Assembly: GCF_000723165.1 (NCBI RefSeq)
Contig: NZ_HG322949.1
Coordinates: 5,443,524 to 5,507,523, forward strand
DNA: 64,000 nucleotides
Reading direction: 5' to 3'
Origin: Janthinobacterium agaricidamnosum NBRC 102515 = DSM 9628
Lineage (GTDB): Bacteria > Pseudomonadota > Gammaproteobacteria > Burkholderiales > Burkholderiaceae_D
Shown: piece by piece, positions 42,344 through 51,594 of the stretch
How positions within the stretch are numbered: the first letter of the stretch is position 1
Layout: every line of letters begins with the position of its first letter
The notes under the pieces: model-generated
The model's input: only the letters and a program-made list of their open reading frames with translations
What the model was told of the DNA's origin: nothing
Databases searched by the model: none
Position numbers and translations under genes: made by a program

Positions 42344-45300
42344 ATGTCCGTGACCACGGAAAACGGCGCCGCAGCGTTCGATAGAAACGCCAGCGCCTTG
42401 CCATCCACCTCGCCATCGCGCCTGAACAGCGTCAGCCTCGACGACAAATACAGCGCCACCTCCGGTTCCATCTTCCTGTCCGGCATCCAGGCGCTGGTAC
42501 GCCTGCCGATGATGCAGCGCCAGCGCGACCTGGCCGCCGGCCTGAACACGGCCGGCTTCATTTCCGGCTACCGCGGTTCGCCGCTGGGCGGCCTCGATGA
42601 AAACCTGTGGCACGCCAGGCCGCACCTGGAAAAGCACCATGTGCAATTTGTTCCCGGCGTCAATGAAGACCTGGCCGCCACCGCCGTCTGGGGTTCACAA
42701 CAGGTGGACTTGATCGGCCCGGCCAGATACGATGGCGTGTTCGCCATGTGGTACGGCAAGGGACCGGGCGTGGACCGCTGCGGCGACGTGTTCAAGCATA
42801 TGAACCACGCCGGCACGGCCAGGCTGGGCGGCGTGCTGCTGGTGGCCGGCGACGACCATGGCGCATATTCGTCGACGCTGCCGCACCAGTCCGACCACTT
42901 GTTTTCGGCCTCGATGATCCCGCTGCTGTATCCCTGCAATGTGCAGGAATACCTGGACCTGGGCATCCACGGCTGGGCCATGTCGCGCTTTTCCGGCTGC
43001 ACGGTGGCGTTCAAGGCGCTGGCCGACACGGTCGAATCGTCGGCCTCGGTGGACGCCGATCCATTCCGCGTGCAGGTCAGGATTCCGCAGGATTTCGTCA
43101 TGCCGGAAGGCGGCCTGAATGCGCGCCTGTCCAGCATTGCGCTGGGCCAGCAGGCGCGCCAGCAGGAAGCGCTGATGCAGGATTACAAAATCTATGCGGC
43201 GCTGGCGTATGCGCGCGAAAACAAGCTCAATCACACCACCATCGACAGCCCGCATGCGCGGCTCGGCATCATCGCTTCCGGCAAATCCTACCTCGACGTG
43301 CTGGAAGCGCTGGAAGAACTGGGCATCGACGAAGCCATGGCGGCCGAAATCGGCCTGCGCCTGTTCAAGGTGGCCATGCCATGGCCGCTGGAACCGGACA
43401 GCGTGCGCGAATTCGCCCAGGGCCTCGATGAAATCCTGGTGGTCGAGGAAAAGCGCCAGATCGTCGAATACCAGTTGAAGGAGCAACTGTACAACTGGCG
43501 CGACGACGTGCGCCCGCGGGTGATCGGCAAGTTCGATGAAAAAGGCGAATGGGTGGCGCCGCGCGGCGAATGGCTGCTGACGTCCAAGGCCGATTTCTCG
43601 GTGTCGCAAGTGGCGCGCGTGATCGCCAGCCGGGTCGCGCGGCTGATCAGCGACGCCGTCACCTGCGACTTGATCAAGGCCAGGCTGGCCTTCCTCGACG
43701 CCAAGGACGCGGTGCTCAAGAAAGCCGTCAGCACGCCCTTCCGGCCAGCCTTCTATTGCTCCGGCTGCCCGCACAATACCTCGACCAAGGTGCCCGACGG
43801 CAGCCTGGCGCTGGCCGGCATCGGCTGCCACGTGATGGCCACCTCGATTTATCCGGACATGAACAAGCTGACCACCCACATGGGCGGCGAAGGCGCGCCA
43901 TGGATAGGCCAGGCCGCGTTCTCCAAGGTTCCGCATGTCTTCCAGAACCTCGGCGACGGCACCTATTTCCATTCCGGCTACCTGGCGATCCGCGCGGCGG
44001 TCGCGGCCAGGGTCAACATCACCTACAAGATCCTGTACAACGACGCGGTGGCGATGACCGGCGGCCAGCCGGTCGACGGCCAGATCAGCGTGCCGATGAT
44101 GGCGCAGCAAGTGGCGGCCGAAGGCATACGGCGCATCGCGCTGGTGACCGAAGACCTGGCGCGCTACCGCGACCGCTCCAGCCTGCCGGCGCACGTGACG
44201 CTGCACGACCGCAAGGACATCGATGCGGTGCAGCGCGAATTGCGCACAGTCGAAGGCGTATCGGTGCTGATCTACGACCAGACCTGCGCCGCCGAAAAAC
44301 GCCGGCGCCGCAAGAAAGGCGCCTACCCCGACCCGGCCAGACGCATGGTCATCAACGAAGCCGTGTGCGAAGGTTGCGGCGATTGCGGCGTGCAATCGAA
44401 CTGCGTGTCGATACTGCCGAAGGAAACCGAATTCGGCCGCAAGCGCAGCATCGACCAATCGTCGTGCAACAAGGATTATTCCTGCGTCAAGGGCTTTTGC
44501 CCGAGCTTCGTCACGGTCGAAGGCGGCACGCTCAAGAAGAGCAAGACCGGCGTCGCCAGGGACAAACAGGAGGACACCTTCGGCCCCCTGCCGCAACCGG
44601 TGCTGCCATCCTGCGACGCGCCCTACAACATCCTGATCAACGGCATCGGCGGCACTGGCGTGATCACCGTCGGCGCGCTGGTCGGCATGGCCGCGCACCT
44701 GGAAGGCAAAGGCGTGTCGGTACTGGACATGACCGGCATGTCGCAGAAAAACGGTTCGGTGACGTCGCACGTCAAGATCGCCAGATCGCCGGCGCACATC
44801 CGCGCCCAGCGCATCGCCACCGGCGAAGCCGACCTGATACTCGGCTGCGACATGCTGACCGCCGGCGCGCAGGATGCGATCTCGAAAATGCGGCCGGCAC
44901 GCACTGCTGCCGTGATCAACCTGCACCAGCAGCCGCCCGGCACCTTCGCCCAGAACGCCGACTGGCAATATCCGGCCGCCGAGGTGCGCGCGCTGATCGA
45001 GGAATCGGTCGGCGCACCGGCGGCCGACTTCATCGACGCCACCAGACTGGCCACCGCGCTGATGGGCGACTCGATCGCCGCCAACCTGTTCATGCTCGGC
45101 TACGCGTGGCAAAAAGGCCGCATCCCGCTGGGCGAGGCCGCGCTGCTGCGGGCGATCGAATTGAACGGCGTCGGTGTCGCGGCGAACCAGCGCAGCTTCC
45201 TGTGGGGCCGGCGCGCTGCGGTCGACCTGGCGCGGGTCGAAAAAATCGCCATGCCGGCCCAGGCCATCGTGGTGCACATGCCGCACAACCTCGACAGCAT

Positions 45301-45931
45301 GATCAGGCAGCGGGTCGCCTTCCTGAGCGGCTACCAGGACGCGGCCTATGCCGCCGCCTACGACACGCTGGTGGCGCGGGTGCGCGCGGTGGAAACCGGT
45401 CTCGGACTGGGCCGGCAATTGACGCTGGCGGTGGCGAAATGCCACTTCAAGCTGATGGCCTACAAGGATGAATACGAAGTGGCGCGGCTATACACCGACG
45501 GGCGTTTTGCCGAACAGTTGAAGCAGCAGTTCGATGGTGCTTTTTCCGTCAAATTCAACCTGGCGCCGCCGCTATGGGCCAAAAAGGATGCCGGCGGCCA
45601 CTTGATCAAAGCGGAATTCGGTTCGTGGATGTGGCGCGCCTTCACGCTGCTGGCCAAGTTCAAGGGACTGCGCGGCGGCATGTTCGACATCTTCGGCCAT
45701 ACGGCGGAGCGCAAGATGGAGCGCGCCCTGATCGTCGAATACCGCGGCATGGTCGAAGCGCTGCTGGATCGGCTGACGGCGCACAACCATGAGCAAATAG
45801 TCGAGCTGGCGAACTTGCCGGAGAAGATACGCGGCTTCGGGCATGTCAAGGAAAAAGCCGTCGCCGCCTTCCACGCCGACAAGGCGCGTTTGCTGGCGGC
45901 GCTGGCCGACGGGCATCAGCACGCGGCTTGA
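42344..45931 (+). CDS. Fused indolepyruvate:ferredoxin oxidoreductase
   Basis: This 1195-residue protein oxidises 2-oxo acids from aromatic (and perhaps branched) amino acids, giving acyl-CoA and reduced ferredoxin. An N-terminal TPP-binding half (iorA-like, with YRGSPLGGLDENL and a CSGCPHNTS segment) contains a ferredoxin-type cluster region CEGCGDCGVQSNC near residue 680. The second half (about 750-1195) is iorB-like, with NGIGGTGVITVGALVGMAAH. The fusion of subunits is the usual betaproteobacterial form. GGAG lies about seven bases upstream of the ATG at 42344. A LysR gene precedes it and a LacI gene converges on it. Confidence 0.93.
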   Translation: MSVTTENGAAAFDRNASALPSTSPSRLNSVSLDDKYSATSGSIFLSGIQALVRLPMMQRQRDLAAGLNTAGFISGYRGSPLGGLDENLWHARPHLEKHHVQFVPGVNEDLAATAVWGSQQVDLIGPARYDGVFAMWYGKGPGVDRCGDVFKHMNHAGTARLGGVLLVAGDDHGAYSSTLPHQSDHLFSASMIPLLYPCNVQEYLDLGIHGWAMSRFSGCTVAFKALADTVESSASVDADPFRVQVRIPQDFVMPEGGLNARLSSIALGQQARQQEALMQDYKIYAALAYARENKLNHTTIDSPHARLGIIASGKSYLDVLEALEELGIDEAMAAEIGLRLFKVAMPWPLEPDSVREFAQGLDEILVVEEKRQIVEYQLKEQLYNWRDDVRPRVIGKFDEKGEWVAPRGEWLLTSKADFSVSQVARVIASRVARLISDAVTCDLIKARLAFLDAKDAVLKKAVSTPFRPAFYCSGCPHNTSTKVPDGSLALAGIGCHVMATSIYPDMNKLTTHMGGEGAPWIGQAAFSKVPHVFQNLGDGTYFHSGYLAIRAAVAARVNITYKILYNDAVAMTGGQPVDGQISVPMMAQQVAAEGIRRIALVTEDLARYRDRSSLPAHVTLHDRKDIDAVQRELRTVEGVSVLIYDQTCAAEKRRRRKKGAYPDPARRMVINEAVCEGCGDCGVQSNCVSILPKETEFGRKRSIDQSSCNKDYSCVKGFCPSFVTVEGGTLKKSKTGVARDKQEDTFGPLPQPVLPSCDAPYNILINGIGGTGVITVGALVGMAAHLEGKGVSVLDMTGMSQKNGSVTSHVKIARSPAHIRAQRIATGEADLILGCDMLTAGAQDAISKMRPARTAAVINLHQQPPGTFAQNADWQYPAAEVRALIEESVGAPAADFIDATRLATALMGDSIAANLFMLGYAWQKGRIPLGEAALLRAIELNGVGVAANQRSFLWGRRAAVDLARVEKIAMPAQAIVVHMPHNLDSMIRQRVAFLSGYQDAAYAAAYDTLVARVRAVETGLGLGRQLTLAVAKCHFKLMAYKDEYEVARLYTDGRFAEQLKQQFDGAFSVKFNLAPPLWAKKDAGGHLIKAEFGSWMWRAFTLLAKFKGLRGGMFDIFGHTAERKMERALIVEYRGMVEALLDRLTAHNHEQIVELANLPEKIRGFGHVKEKAVAAFHADKARLLAALADGHQHAA

Positions 45932-45962
45932 TCGCGCGCCGGGGAAGAGGATCGCTGCGGCG

Positions 45963-46973
45963 TTACACCCCGCAGCGCCCCACCGTCCCGCCCGGCAACA
46001 ACACCGGCTGCCACAGCACTTGCAGCTCATCCGGCGGCGTGCCGCCCAGCAGCGCTTGCAGCATATCGACCATCCTGGCGCCGGCGCGGCGCGGTTCCGG
46101 CAAGTCGATGGTGGTCACGTTCGAGCCGATCAGCGCATCTTCGACGCTGCCCCAGACGATCACCGACATTTCATGGCCGATCACGATGCCGGCGTCGAGC
46201 AAGGCGCGCACCGCGCCGACGCCGGACAAATGGTTGTCGACGATGACCGCCGTCGGCCGTGGCGAACAGGCCAGCAATTGCTGCATCGCCTGGTAGCCGC
46301 TGCGCCGGTCCAGCGCATTGTCGATCAGGTGGCACGGGTCCGGGGTCAGGCCGGCCAGCGCCATCAGTTGCATGAAAGCGGCCTTGCGCTGATGGGCGAA
46401 ATTGAGGACCAGCGGCGCGCTGATCAGGGCGATGCGCTGGTGGCCCAGGTTCAGCAAGCGTTCCAGCCCGAGCCGGATGCCGCTTTCGTCGTCGTAGTCG
46501 AACCACGCATAGGGTGTGTCGATGCGGGTCCGGCCATGCGCGACAAACGGAAAACCGGCCCGGCTCAGGCAGGCGATGCGTTCATCGTTGACCAGCGTGC
46601 GGCCCACCACCACGCCATCGACCTGGCGCCCGCTGACCAGTTGTTCATACGTGGCTTGCTCGTTATGGGGCGACACCGGCGCGATGATCAAATTCATTTT
46701 CGACGCTTCCAGGCGCTCCGAAATACCGCCCACCAGCGCCAGCATCATCGCGTCGCCTAGGTCGCTCGGCAACATCGGGCATATCATGCCGAACACATTG
46801 GTGCGTCCGACCGCCAGGCTGCGCGCCATCGGATTGGCCCGGTAGCCCACCTTCTTGGCCAGCGCCAGCACTTTTTCACGGGTGCGGGAATTGACTTCCG
46901 GATAGCCGTTCAATGCCCGGCTCACTGTCGTCTTCGACATGCCGAGTGCAATTGCGAGGCTCTTGAGATTCAT
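45963..46973 (-). CDS. LacI family transcriptional regulator
   Basis: This 336-residue regulator has an N-terminal LacI helix-turn-helix, SLAIALGMSKTTVSRALNGYPEVN, at residues 4-27 and a periplasmic-binding-protein-like sensor domain (about 60-335). The effector is unknown. It is convergent with the indolepyruvate oxidoreductase gene (31-bp gap) and transcribes away from the region 46974-47431. No sugar genes lie next to it, so its target is elsewhere or a single gene. Confidence 0.9.
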   Translation of the reverse strand: MNLKSLAIALGMSKTTVSRALNGYPEVNSRTREKVLALAKKVGYRANPMARSLAVGRTNVFGMICPMLPSDLGDAMMLALVGGISERLEASKMNLIIAPVSPHNEQATYEQLVSGRQVDGVVVGRTLVNDERIACLSRAGFPFVAHGRTRIDTPYAWFDYDDESGIRLGLERLLNLGHQRIALISAPLVLNFAHQRKAAFMQLMALAGLTPDPCHLIDNALDRRSGYQAMQQLLACSPRPTAVIVDNHLSGVGAVRALLDAGIVIGHEMSVIVWGSVEDALIGSNVTTIDLPEPRRAGARMVDMLQALLGGTPPDELQVLWQPVLLPGGTVGRCGV

Positions 46974-47431
46974 GATCGCTCAATCTGGATAGTTACTTTG
47001 TGTGATGAAAAAACTAATTCCGGTCGAAGATTATAGCCGACCCCATCAGTTAGCCTAGCGCTTGCGGACGGAGAGTTTGGTAGGAAAACAACAGTTGACA
47101 TAGGCTGCAAACTGGCCGCGGAATCAGGCAATCTTCCGGTAATGGGGGCGTATCGCGGCGATACAAGGGCGTCCAGGCAAGCGCGCGACTGGCAACGCCG
47201 GTTTGCCTTAATATCGGGAAGAGTAAAGAAGAAAAGAAATAGGGCCAGGACATGGAAGCAAGCGCTCACATGCAGCAAAAACAGCCATTCAAGTGATATT
47301 TAATACATTGTTGCAAGTAAAAATTGATAAAAATTATCAATAAAACACAAGCATTACTAGCATTTGGACATGAGTTGTCCTAATCTGACATTAACTTGAT
47401 TTAGCGCAAACCACTCTGATAGGTGATGATC
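46974..47431. other. Intergenic region with an AT-rich hairpin, no gene
   Basis: This 458-bp gap contains an 8-bp inverted repeat ATTGATAA-AAA-TTATCAAT at 47322-47340 in a strongly AT-rich stretch. It lies 91 bp before the small coiled-coil gene and could be a regulator site or promoter UP element. No coding frame is convincing. Confidence 0.4.
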
Positions 47432-47788
47432 ATGGCCTCCCTGGCTTCGCTGACGTCGGTCAGCAGTCTGCAATCGACCATTGCGTTCGCAGAAAGAAAA
47501 GTCCAGCAAGGACAGAATCAGGTTCAGCAAGACAGTGACCGCCTGGCGCAAAGTCGCTTGCAACTCGATAGGGATCAGGAGCAAGTTCGCCAGGCCCAGC
47601 AGCAAAGCCGGCAAGCCGGACAAAGCGAGGCTGCTGCTGCGGCGACGCCCAAGCCGGTCAATACCAGCCAGGCAATTCAAATCCCGGTGCCGACGCAGCA
47701 AGTCGTGGCCAGCAACTTTTTAAATCATCAGCCGCAGATCAATGCCCAGGGACAAACCATCGGCCGCTTGATCAACGTGACTGCGTAA
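47432..47788 (+). CDS. Small coiled-coil protein of unknown function
   Basis: This 118-residue protein has no recognised family. The N-terminal half (about 12-62) is a coiled coil rich in Gln, Arg, Glu and Asp, with heptad-like spacing in QNQVQQDSDRLAQSRLQLD. The C-terminal half is Ala/Pro/Gln-rich and hydrophilic. No signal peptide or membrane segment is evident. AGGTGA lies five bases before the ATG at 47432. Its end overlaps the MBL-fold gene by 17 bp on the opposite strand. Confidence 0.6.
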   Translation: MASLASLTSVSSLQSTIAFAERKVQQGQNQVQQDSDRLAQSRLQLDRDQEQVRQAQQQSRQAGQSEAAAAATPKPVNTSQAIQIPVPTQQVVASNFLNHQPQINAQGQTIGRLINVTA

Positions 47789-48821
47789 ATTCCGCTTCCA
47801 GCACTTTCAACCACCATTTTTCGCCGGGATGCGGCTGTTTCAAATCGACCGCCTGGCCCATTTCCGGCGTCGTGATCGGCACCCCCTGCCTGGCCGCCAG
47901 GCCGCTAATCCGGTCGAACGGTTCATGCCATGCATGCAAGCCCAGGTCAAAAGTACCGTTATGCACCGGCATCAGCCACTTCCCTTTCAAGTCCAGATGC
48001 GCCTGCAAGGTTTGTTCCGGCTGCATATGCACGTCCGGCCATAATTTATCGTAGGCGCCGGTTTCGACCATGGTGACGTCGAACGGCCCGTATTGTTCGC
48101 CGATGGACTTGAAGCCGTCGAAATAGCCGGAATCGCCACTGAAAAACACCCGCAAGTCCTGGTCTTCGATGACCCAGGAAGCCCACAGCGTTTCATTACC
48201 GTTAAACAAGCCACGGCCGGAAAAATGCTGCGACGGCGTCGCCACCAGCCGGGTAGTGCCGATGGTGACCGATTGCCACCAGTCGAATTGCTGCACCTTG
48301 CTCGCTGGCACGCCCCATTTGATGAGGGTGTGACCGACGCCCAGCGGGGTCAGGAAATGCTCGGTCTTGCTTGCCAGCTTCAGCACCGCCGCATGGTCGA
48401 GATGGTCGTAATGGTCGTGCGACAAAATCACGCCCTTAATTGGAGGCAAGTCTTCGATGCTGATCGGCGGCTGGTGGAAACGTTTCGGGCCAGCCCATTG
48501 CACCGGCGATGCCCGTTCGGAAAAGACCGGATCGGTCAGCCAGAAGTGGCCGCTCAATTTCAGCAGCAGCGTCGAATGGCCGAGACGAAACAGGGTATTG
48601 TCCGGCGCCGCCAGCAATTGCGCCTGGCTCAGCGCATGCACCGGCACCGGCTGGGCCGGCACGGTACTGGCCGGTTTGTTGAAAAACACGGTCAACAGCA
48701 GCTTCAAGGTCTTGCCGAGACTCAACTTCTGCATGGCGACCGGATTGCGGAATTTGCCGCCATGCTGCTGCGACGATGCATAGTGCGCCGGCTGGCCGGC
48801 GCTGGCGATGTAAGAACTCAT
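47772..48821 (-). CDS. MBL-fold metallo-hydrolase (UlaG/NAPE-PLD-like)
   Basis: This 349-residue hydrolase has the metal-binding motif HDHYDHLDH near residue 135, with further ligands expected in FSGDSGYFDG and in the PVHNGTFDLGLHAWHEP segment. The pattern fits the L-ascorbate-6-phosphate-lactonase / NAPE-PLD branch, whose substrates vary. A hydrophobic region near residue 45 may be a weak membrane association. The ATG at 48821 is preferred; AAGGAG lies 11 bases upstream. It diverges from a TetR gene that probably represses it. Confidence 0.88.
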   Translation of the reverse strand: MSSYIASAGQPAHYASSQQHGGKFRNPVAMQKLSLGKTLKLLLTVFFNKPASTVPAQPVPVHALSQAQLLAAPDNTLFRLGHSTLLLKLSGHFWLTDPVFSERASPVQWAGPKRFHQPPISIEDLPPIKGVILSHDHYDHLDHAAVLKLASKTEHFLTPLGVGHTLIKWGVPASKVQQFDWWQSVTIGTTRLVATPSQHFSGRGLFNGNETLWASWVIEDQDLRVFFSGDSGYFDGFKSIGEQYGPFDVTMVETGAYDKLWPDVHMQPEQTLQAHLDLKGKWLMPVHNGTFDLGLHAWHEPFDRISGLAARQGVPITTPEMGQAVDLKQPHPGEKWWLKVLEAEFTQSR

Positions 48822-48899
48822 GATGGTCAAGACTCCTTCGAGAGCGCCAGAAAAACCGCGGCGCTGGATGCAAAGCTGTTTATAATACCTAAAATGTAT

Positions 48900-48914
48900 A
48901 CTACACAGTGTAGT
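48900..48914. promoter_or_regulatory. Candidate TetR operator in the divergent MBL/TetR promoter
   Basis: ACTACAC-A-GTGTAGT is a perfect 15-bp palindrome in the 157-bp gap between the MBL-fold and TetR genes. Position and symmetry fit a binding site of the adjacent repressor controlling both genes. Confidence 0.6.
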
Positions 48915-48978
48915 TCTAAATGAAAGATAAGTAAACTACCGGGTGTAAAATAGTTTCTTTATTACGGAATTCAAGATC

Positions 48979-49593
48979 ATGCCCTCACCACAACGTCTGA
49001 CCGACCGCAAACGGCTCGCTATCGTCGATGCCGCCATCGCCGAATTTCGCGAGCATGGGTTTGAGGCGACCAGCATGGACAAGATCGCCGCCACCGCCGC
49101 CGTATCCAAGCGCACGGTGTACAACCACTTTCCCAGCAAGGATGAATTATTCGCCGCCATCCTGTTGAAATTGTGGGAAAGCAGCACGGCGCAGCCGCCG
49201 ATACCGTATTTGCCGGCACAGCCGCTGGACCAGCAATTGATGGTATTGATGCAGCAGAAAATGCAGATGATGGGAGACGCCAATTTCCTCGACCTGGCGC
49301 GGGTGGCGATCGCCGAAGCCATCCATGCGCCCGAGCGGGCGCATGCCGTGGTCGCCAAGCTGGGCGACAAGGAAGCCGGCCTGACCACCTGGATACGGGC
49401 CGCGCAGCAAGACGGCCGTTTGAAAGCCGGCGATCCGCAGTTCGCCGGCCAGTTATTGCTGGGGCAGCTGAAAACCTTTGCGTTCTGGCCGCAGGTGACC
49501 ATGGGCCAGCCATCGCTCAACGAAGCGGACCAGCAGCGGATCTGCAGCACCGCGATTGGCATGTTCCTGGCGTATTACGCGGTGTCGACCTAG
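48979..49593 (+). CDS. TetR/AcrR family transcriptional regulator
   Basis: This 204-residue repressor has an N-terminal TetR helix-turn-helix (about 10-55) with ATAAVSKRTVYNHFPSKDELF as its signature. The ligand-binding domain is helical and resembles TetR_C_33-like sensors. It diverges from the MBL-fold gene, the likely target. The shared intergenic region holds a 15-bp palindrome. Confidence 0.9.
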   Translation: MPSPQRLTDRKRLAIVDAAIAEFREHGFEATSMDKIAATAAVSKRTVYNHFPSKDELFAAILLKLWESSTAQPPIPYLPAQPLDQQLMVLMQQKMQMMGDANFLDLARVAIAEAIHAPERAHAVVAKLGDKEAGLTTWIRAAQQDGRLKAGDPQFAGQLLLGQLKTFAFWPQVTMGQPSLNEADQQRICSTAIGMFLAYYAVST

Positions 49594-49658
49594 AGAAACA
49601 CCCCGGATCGCCGTTGCATCCCTTACAATAAGGCCGTCTCGATCAACGGAGCCGCCTG

Positions 49659-49970
49659 ATGTCGATTACCCCGGAACAACTCGCGATTTTGATGCAGGAA
49701 GTGGAACTGTCCGATCCGATCGACTTTGCCGACCTGCCCTTCGACGAACAGGAATTACGCGGCCTGATCGCCAACCACCTGTGCGACATGGCGGCGGCGA
49801 TGGAAAGTTTTAGCGAGGAAGACCGCCACCTGGCGCTACTCGCGGTCGCCGCCAAGCTGGTGCTGGAAAACCTCGTGTTGCATGTGCAATTGCTGCGCAG
49901 GCACGGCTTGCCGATGAGCGACAGCGTGGAAGCGCTGCTGCAGCGCCTGCGCGGCGCGCGTGACGGTTAA
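49659..49970 (+). CDS. Hypothetical protein
   Basis: This 103-residue protein is acidic and predominantly helical, with a hydrophobic core stretch LALLAVAAKLVLENLVLHVQLL (about residues 57-78) that could be amphipathic rather than transmembrane. No family is recognised. It lies 65 bp after the TetR gene on the same strand, with GGAGCCGCC as ribosome site, and overlaps the convergent AhpD-like gene by 4 bp. Codon use matches the neighbours, which supports coding. Confidence 0.6.
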   Translation: MSITPEQLAILMQEVELSDPIDFADLPFDEQELRGLIANHLCDMAAAMESFSEEDRHLALLAVAAKLVLENLVLHVQLLRRHGLPMSDSVEALLQRLRGARDG

Positions 49971-50500
49971 ACGGCGGGGAAATCCAGCACGGTATCATTA
50001 ACCCGGTTAAACAAATTGGTGAACGTGATCGCGCTGATGGCCAGCAAGGTATCGACGATTTGCTGATCTGAAAATCCGGCCGCCCGCACCGCCTCCACCA
50101 CTTGCGGCGCCACCGCGCCGCGGGTCGATACCAGGCTGCGCGCAAATGCCGCCAGCGCATCGTCAGCCGCGTCGCCGCTGGCGGCGCCTTGACGCAAGGC
50201 GAGCATCGCTTCCTTGCTCAGCCCCGCCTTCTTGCCAAACAAGGTATGCGCGGCCAGGCAATAATCGCAGCCCGCGACTTCGCTGACGGCCAGCTTGACG
50301 ATTTCCAGTTGCTTGCCCGACAAGCTGCTTTTGCGCAGCACGCCATCCAGCGTCAACGCCGCTTCCAGTGCCAGCGGGCTATTGTTGCCGATATTGGCAT
50401 ACGCATTCGGCACCATGCCGACCGCGCCCTTGATGACGCTGAATAATTGGGCGGCCTTGCCGGTGGCTTCGGCAACAGGCTGCTGATAAAGACGGGTCAT
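49967..50500 (-). CDS. Carboxymuconolactone decarboxylase / AhpD-like alkylhydroperoxidase
   Basis: This 177-residue helical protein has the AhpD active-site motif CDYC with a following histidine (CDYCLAAH). The two cysteines are expected to reduce peroxides, with the histidine as proton relay. The ATG at 50500 has AAAGGAAT upstream, and the consensus TRLYQQPVAEAT starts there. It diverges from an AraC regulator that probably controls it. Confidence 0.92.
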   Translation of the reverse strand: MTRLYQQPVAEATGKAAQLFSVIKGAVGMVPNAYANIGNNSPLALEAALTLDGVLRKSSLSGKQLEIVKLAVSEVAGCDYCLAAHTLFGKKAGLSKEAMLALRQGAASGDAADDALAAFARSLVSTRGAVAPQVVEAVRAAGFSDQQIVDTLLAISAITFTNLFNRVNDTVLDFPAV

Positions 50501-50628
50501 GATAATTCCTTTCAAGAGATAGTTGGCAGCAAAAACGCTGGCATGGAAAGCAGTGTAGGCCACCAGCATGATTCTTTTAATTCCAGAAATAATCTATAAT
50601 TTGCCTTATCGTCTCACCGGAACACAAT

Positions 50629-51594
50629 ATGGATACCCTCAGCCGCCTGTTATCGCTGTACACTATGCGCACCGCGCTGGATGTGCGCTGCCACTTCGGC
50701 GCGCCATGGCTGCTCGACCATGACGCCGTCGCGCCCGGCATTGCGCCGTATCACCTGGTCGTCGAAGGTCGCGCATGGCTCGATGCCGGCGGAAAAAAAG
50801 GCCTGGCCTTGCAGGCCGGCGACATCATTGTGTTTCCGCATGGCGACGCGCACCGCTTGTTTACCGGCGATACCGGAAACGTATCGCCGCCGCGTCCGCT
50901 GGACGGCCAGCATGTGCTGCAAGCGGTCGGCAACGATGGCGCCGGGCCCGCTACCGGCTTGCTGTGCGGCCAGTTCGAATTCGATCGCCACGCCGCGACG
51001 GGCTTGCTCAAAGCGTTGCCGGAAGTAATGCTGGTGCGCACCGCCGAACGGCCCGATTTTACCGGGCTGCACACGCTGATGACCATGCTGCGGCTGGAAA
51101 CCGACACGCCGCGCCCCGGCGCCGCCGCCGTGGTGGCGCAACTGTCGTCGGCGCTGTTCGCCTTGCTGATGCGGGCCTGGCTGGAACAGGCGCCGGCCCA
51201 GCCGGGCTGGTTCGCGGCGCTGGCCGAACCGCGCTTGCAGCCGGCGCTGCACGGCATGCTGGCGGCGCCGCAGCAGGCCTGGACGCTGGAGCAATTGGCG
51301 GCCGCCTGTTTCATGTCGCGCGCCACCTTCGCCAGGGTGTTCCGGCAAGTGGCCGGCACCACGCCGGCCGCGCTGCTGATGCAATTGCGCATGGCCCAGG
51401 CCGCGGCATGGCTGCGCCAGGAAAAACGCCCCGTGGCCGAGATCGGCGAACGGGTCGGTTATCAATCGGAAGCGGCGTTCAACCGCGTCTTCAAGCGTGT
51501 ATTCGGCATCGGGCCCGGCCAGTACCGGCGCCATGCCTATCAGCCGGTTGCCGGCACGCCAATTGCCGATACAATTGCCGATACTCAAGGATGA
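50629..51594 (+). CDS. AraC family transcriptional regulator with cupin sensor
   Basis: This 321-residue regulator has an N-terminal cupin-like domain (about 10-180) with HLVVEGRAWLDAG and VFPHGDAHRL, then a C-terminal double helix-turn-helix (about 210-310) with SRATFARVFRQVAGTTPAALL and GYQSEAAFNRVFKRVFGIGPGQYR. It diverges from the AhpD-like gene, a common pairing in which the regulator senses a reactive compound and induces the peroxidase. Its 3' end overlaps the convergent ferredoxin gene by 10 bp. Confidence 0.9.
   Translation: MDTLSRLLSLYTMRTALDVRCHFGAPWLLDHDAVAPGIAPYHLVVEGRAWLDAGGKKGLALQAGDIIVFPHGDAHRLFTGDTGNVSPPRPLDGQHVLQAVGNDGAGPATGLLCGQFEFDRHAATGLLKALPEVMLVRTAERPDFTGLHTLMTMLRLETDTPRPGAAAVVAQLSSALFALLMRAWLEQAPAQPGWFAALAEPRLQPALHGMLAAPQQAWTLEQLAAACFMSRATFARVFRQVAGTTPAALLMQLRMAQAAAWLRQEKRPVAEIGERVGYQSEAAFNRVFKRVFGIGPGQYRRHAYQPVAGTPIADTIADTQG

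Noticed and set aside
42695..45445. A 916-codon open frame on the minus strand opposite the indolepyruvate oxidoreductase gene.
   Set aside because: It is rich in Arg, His, Gln and Gly with no motif, as expected of an antisense frame of a high-GC gene; the plus-strand protein carries clear family motifs.
40959..48961. A 13-bp identical string AATAGTTTCTTTA before the LysR gene (about 40959) and before the TetR gene (about 48949).
   Set aside because: It is short and AT-rich and occurs only twice; chance or shared promoter-like composition explains it.
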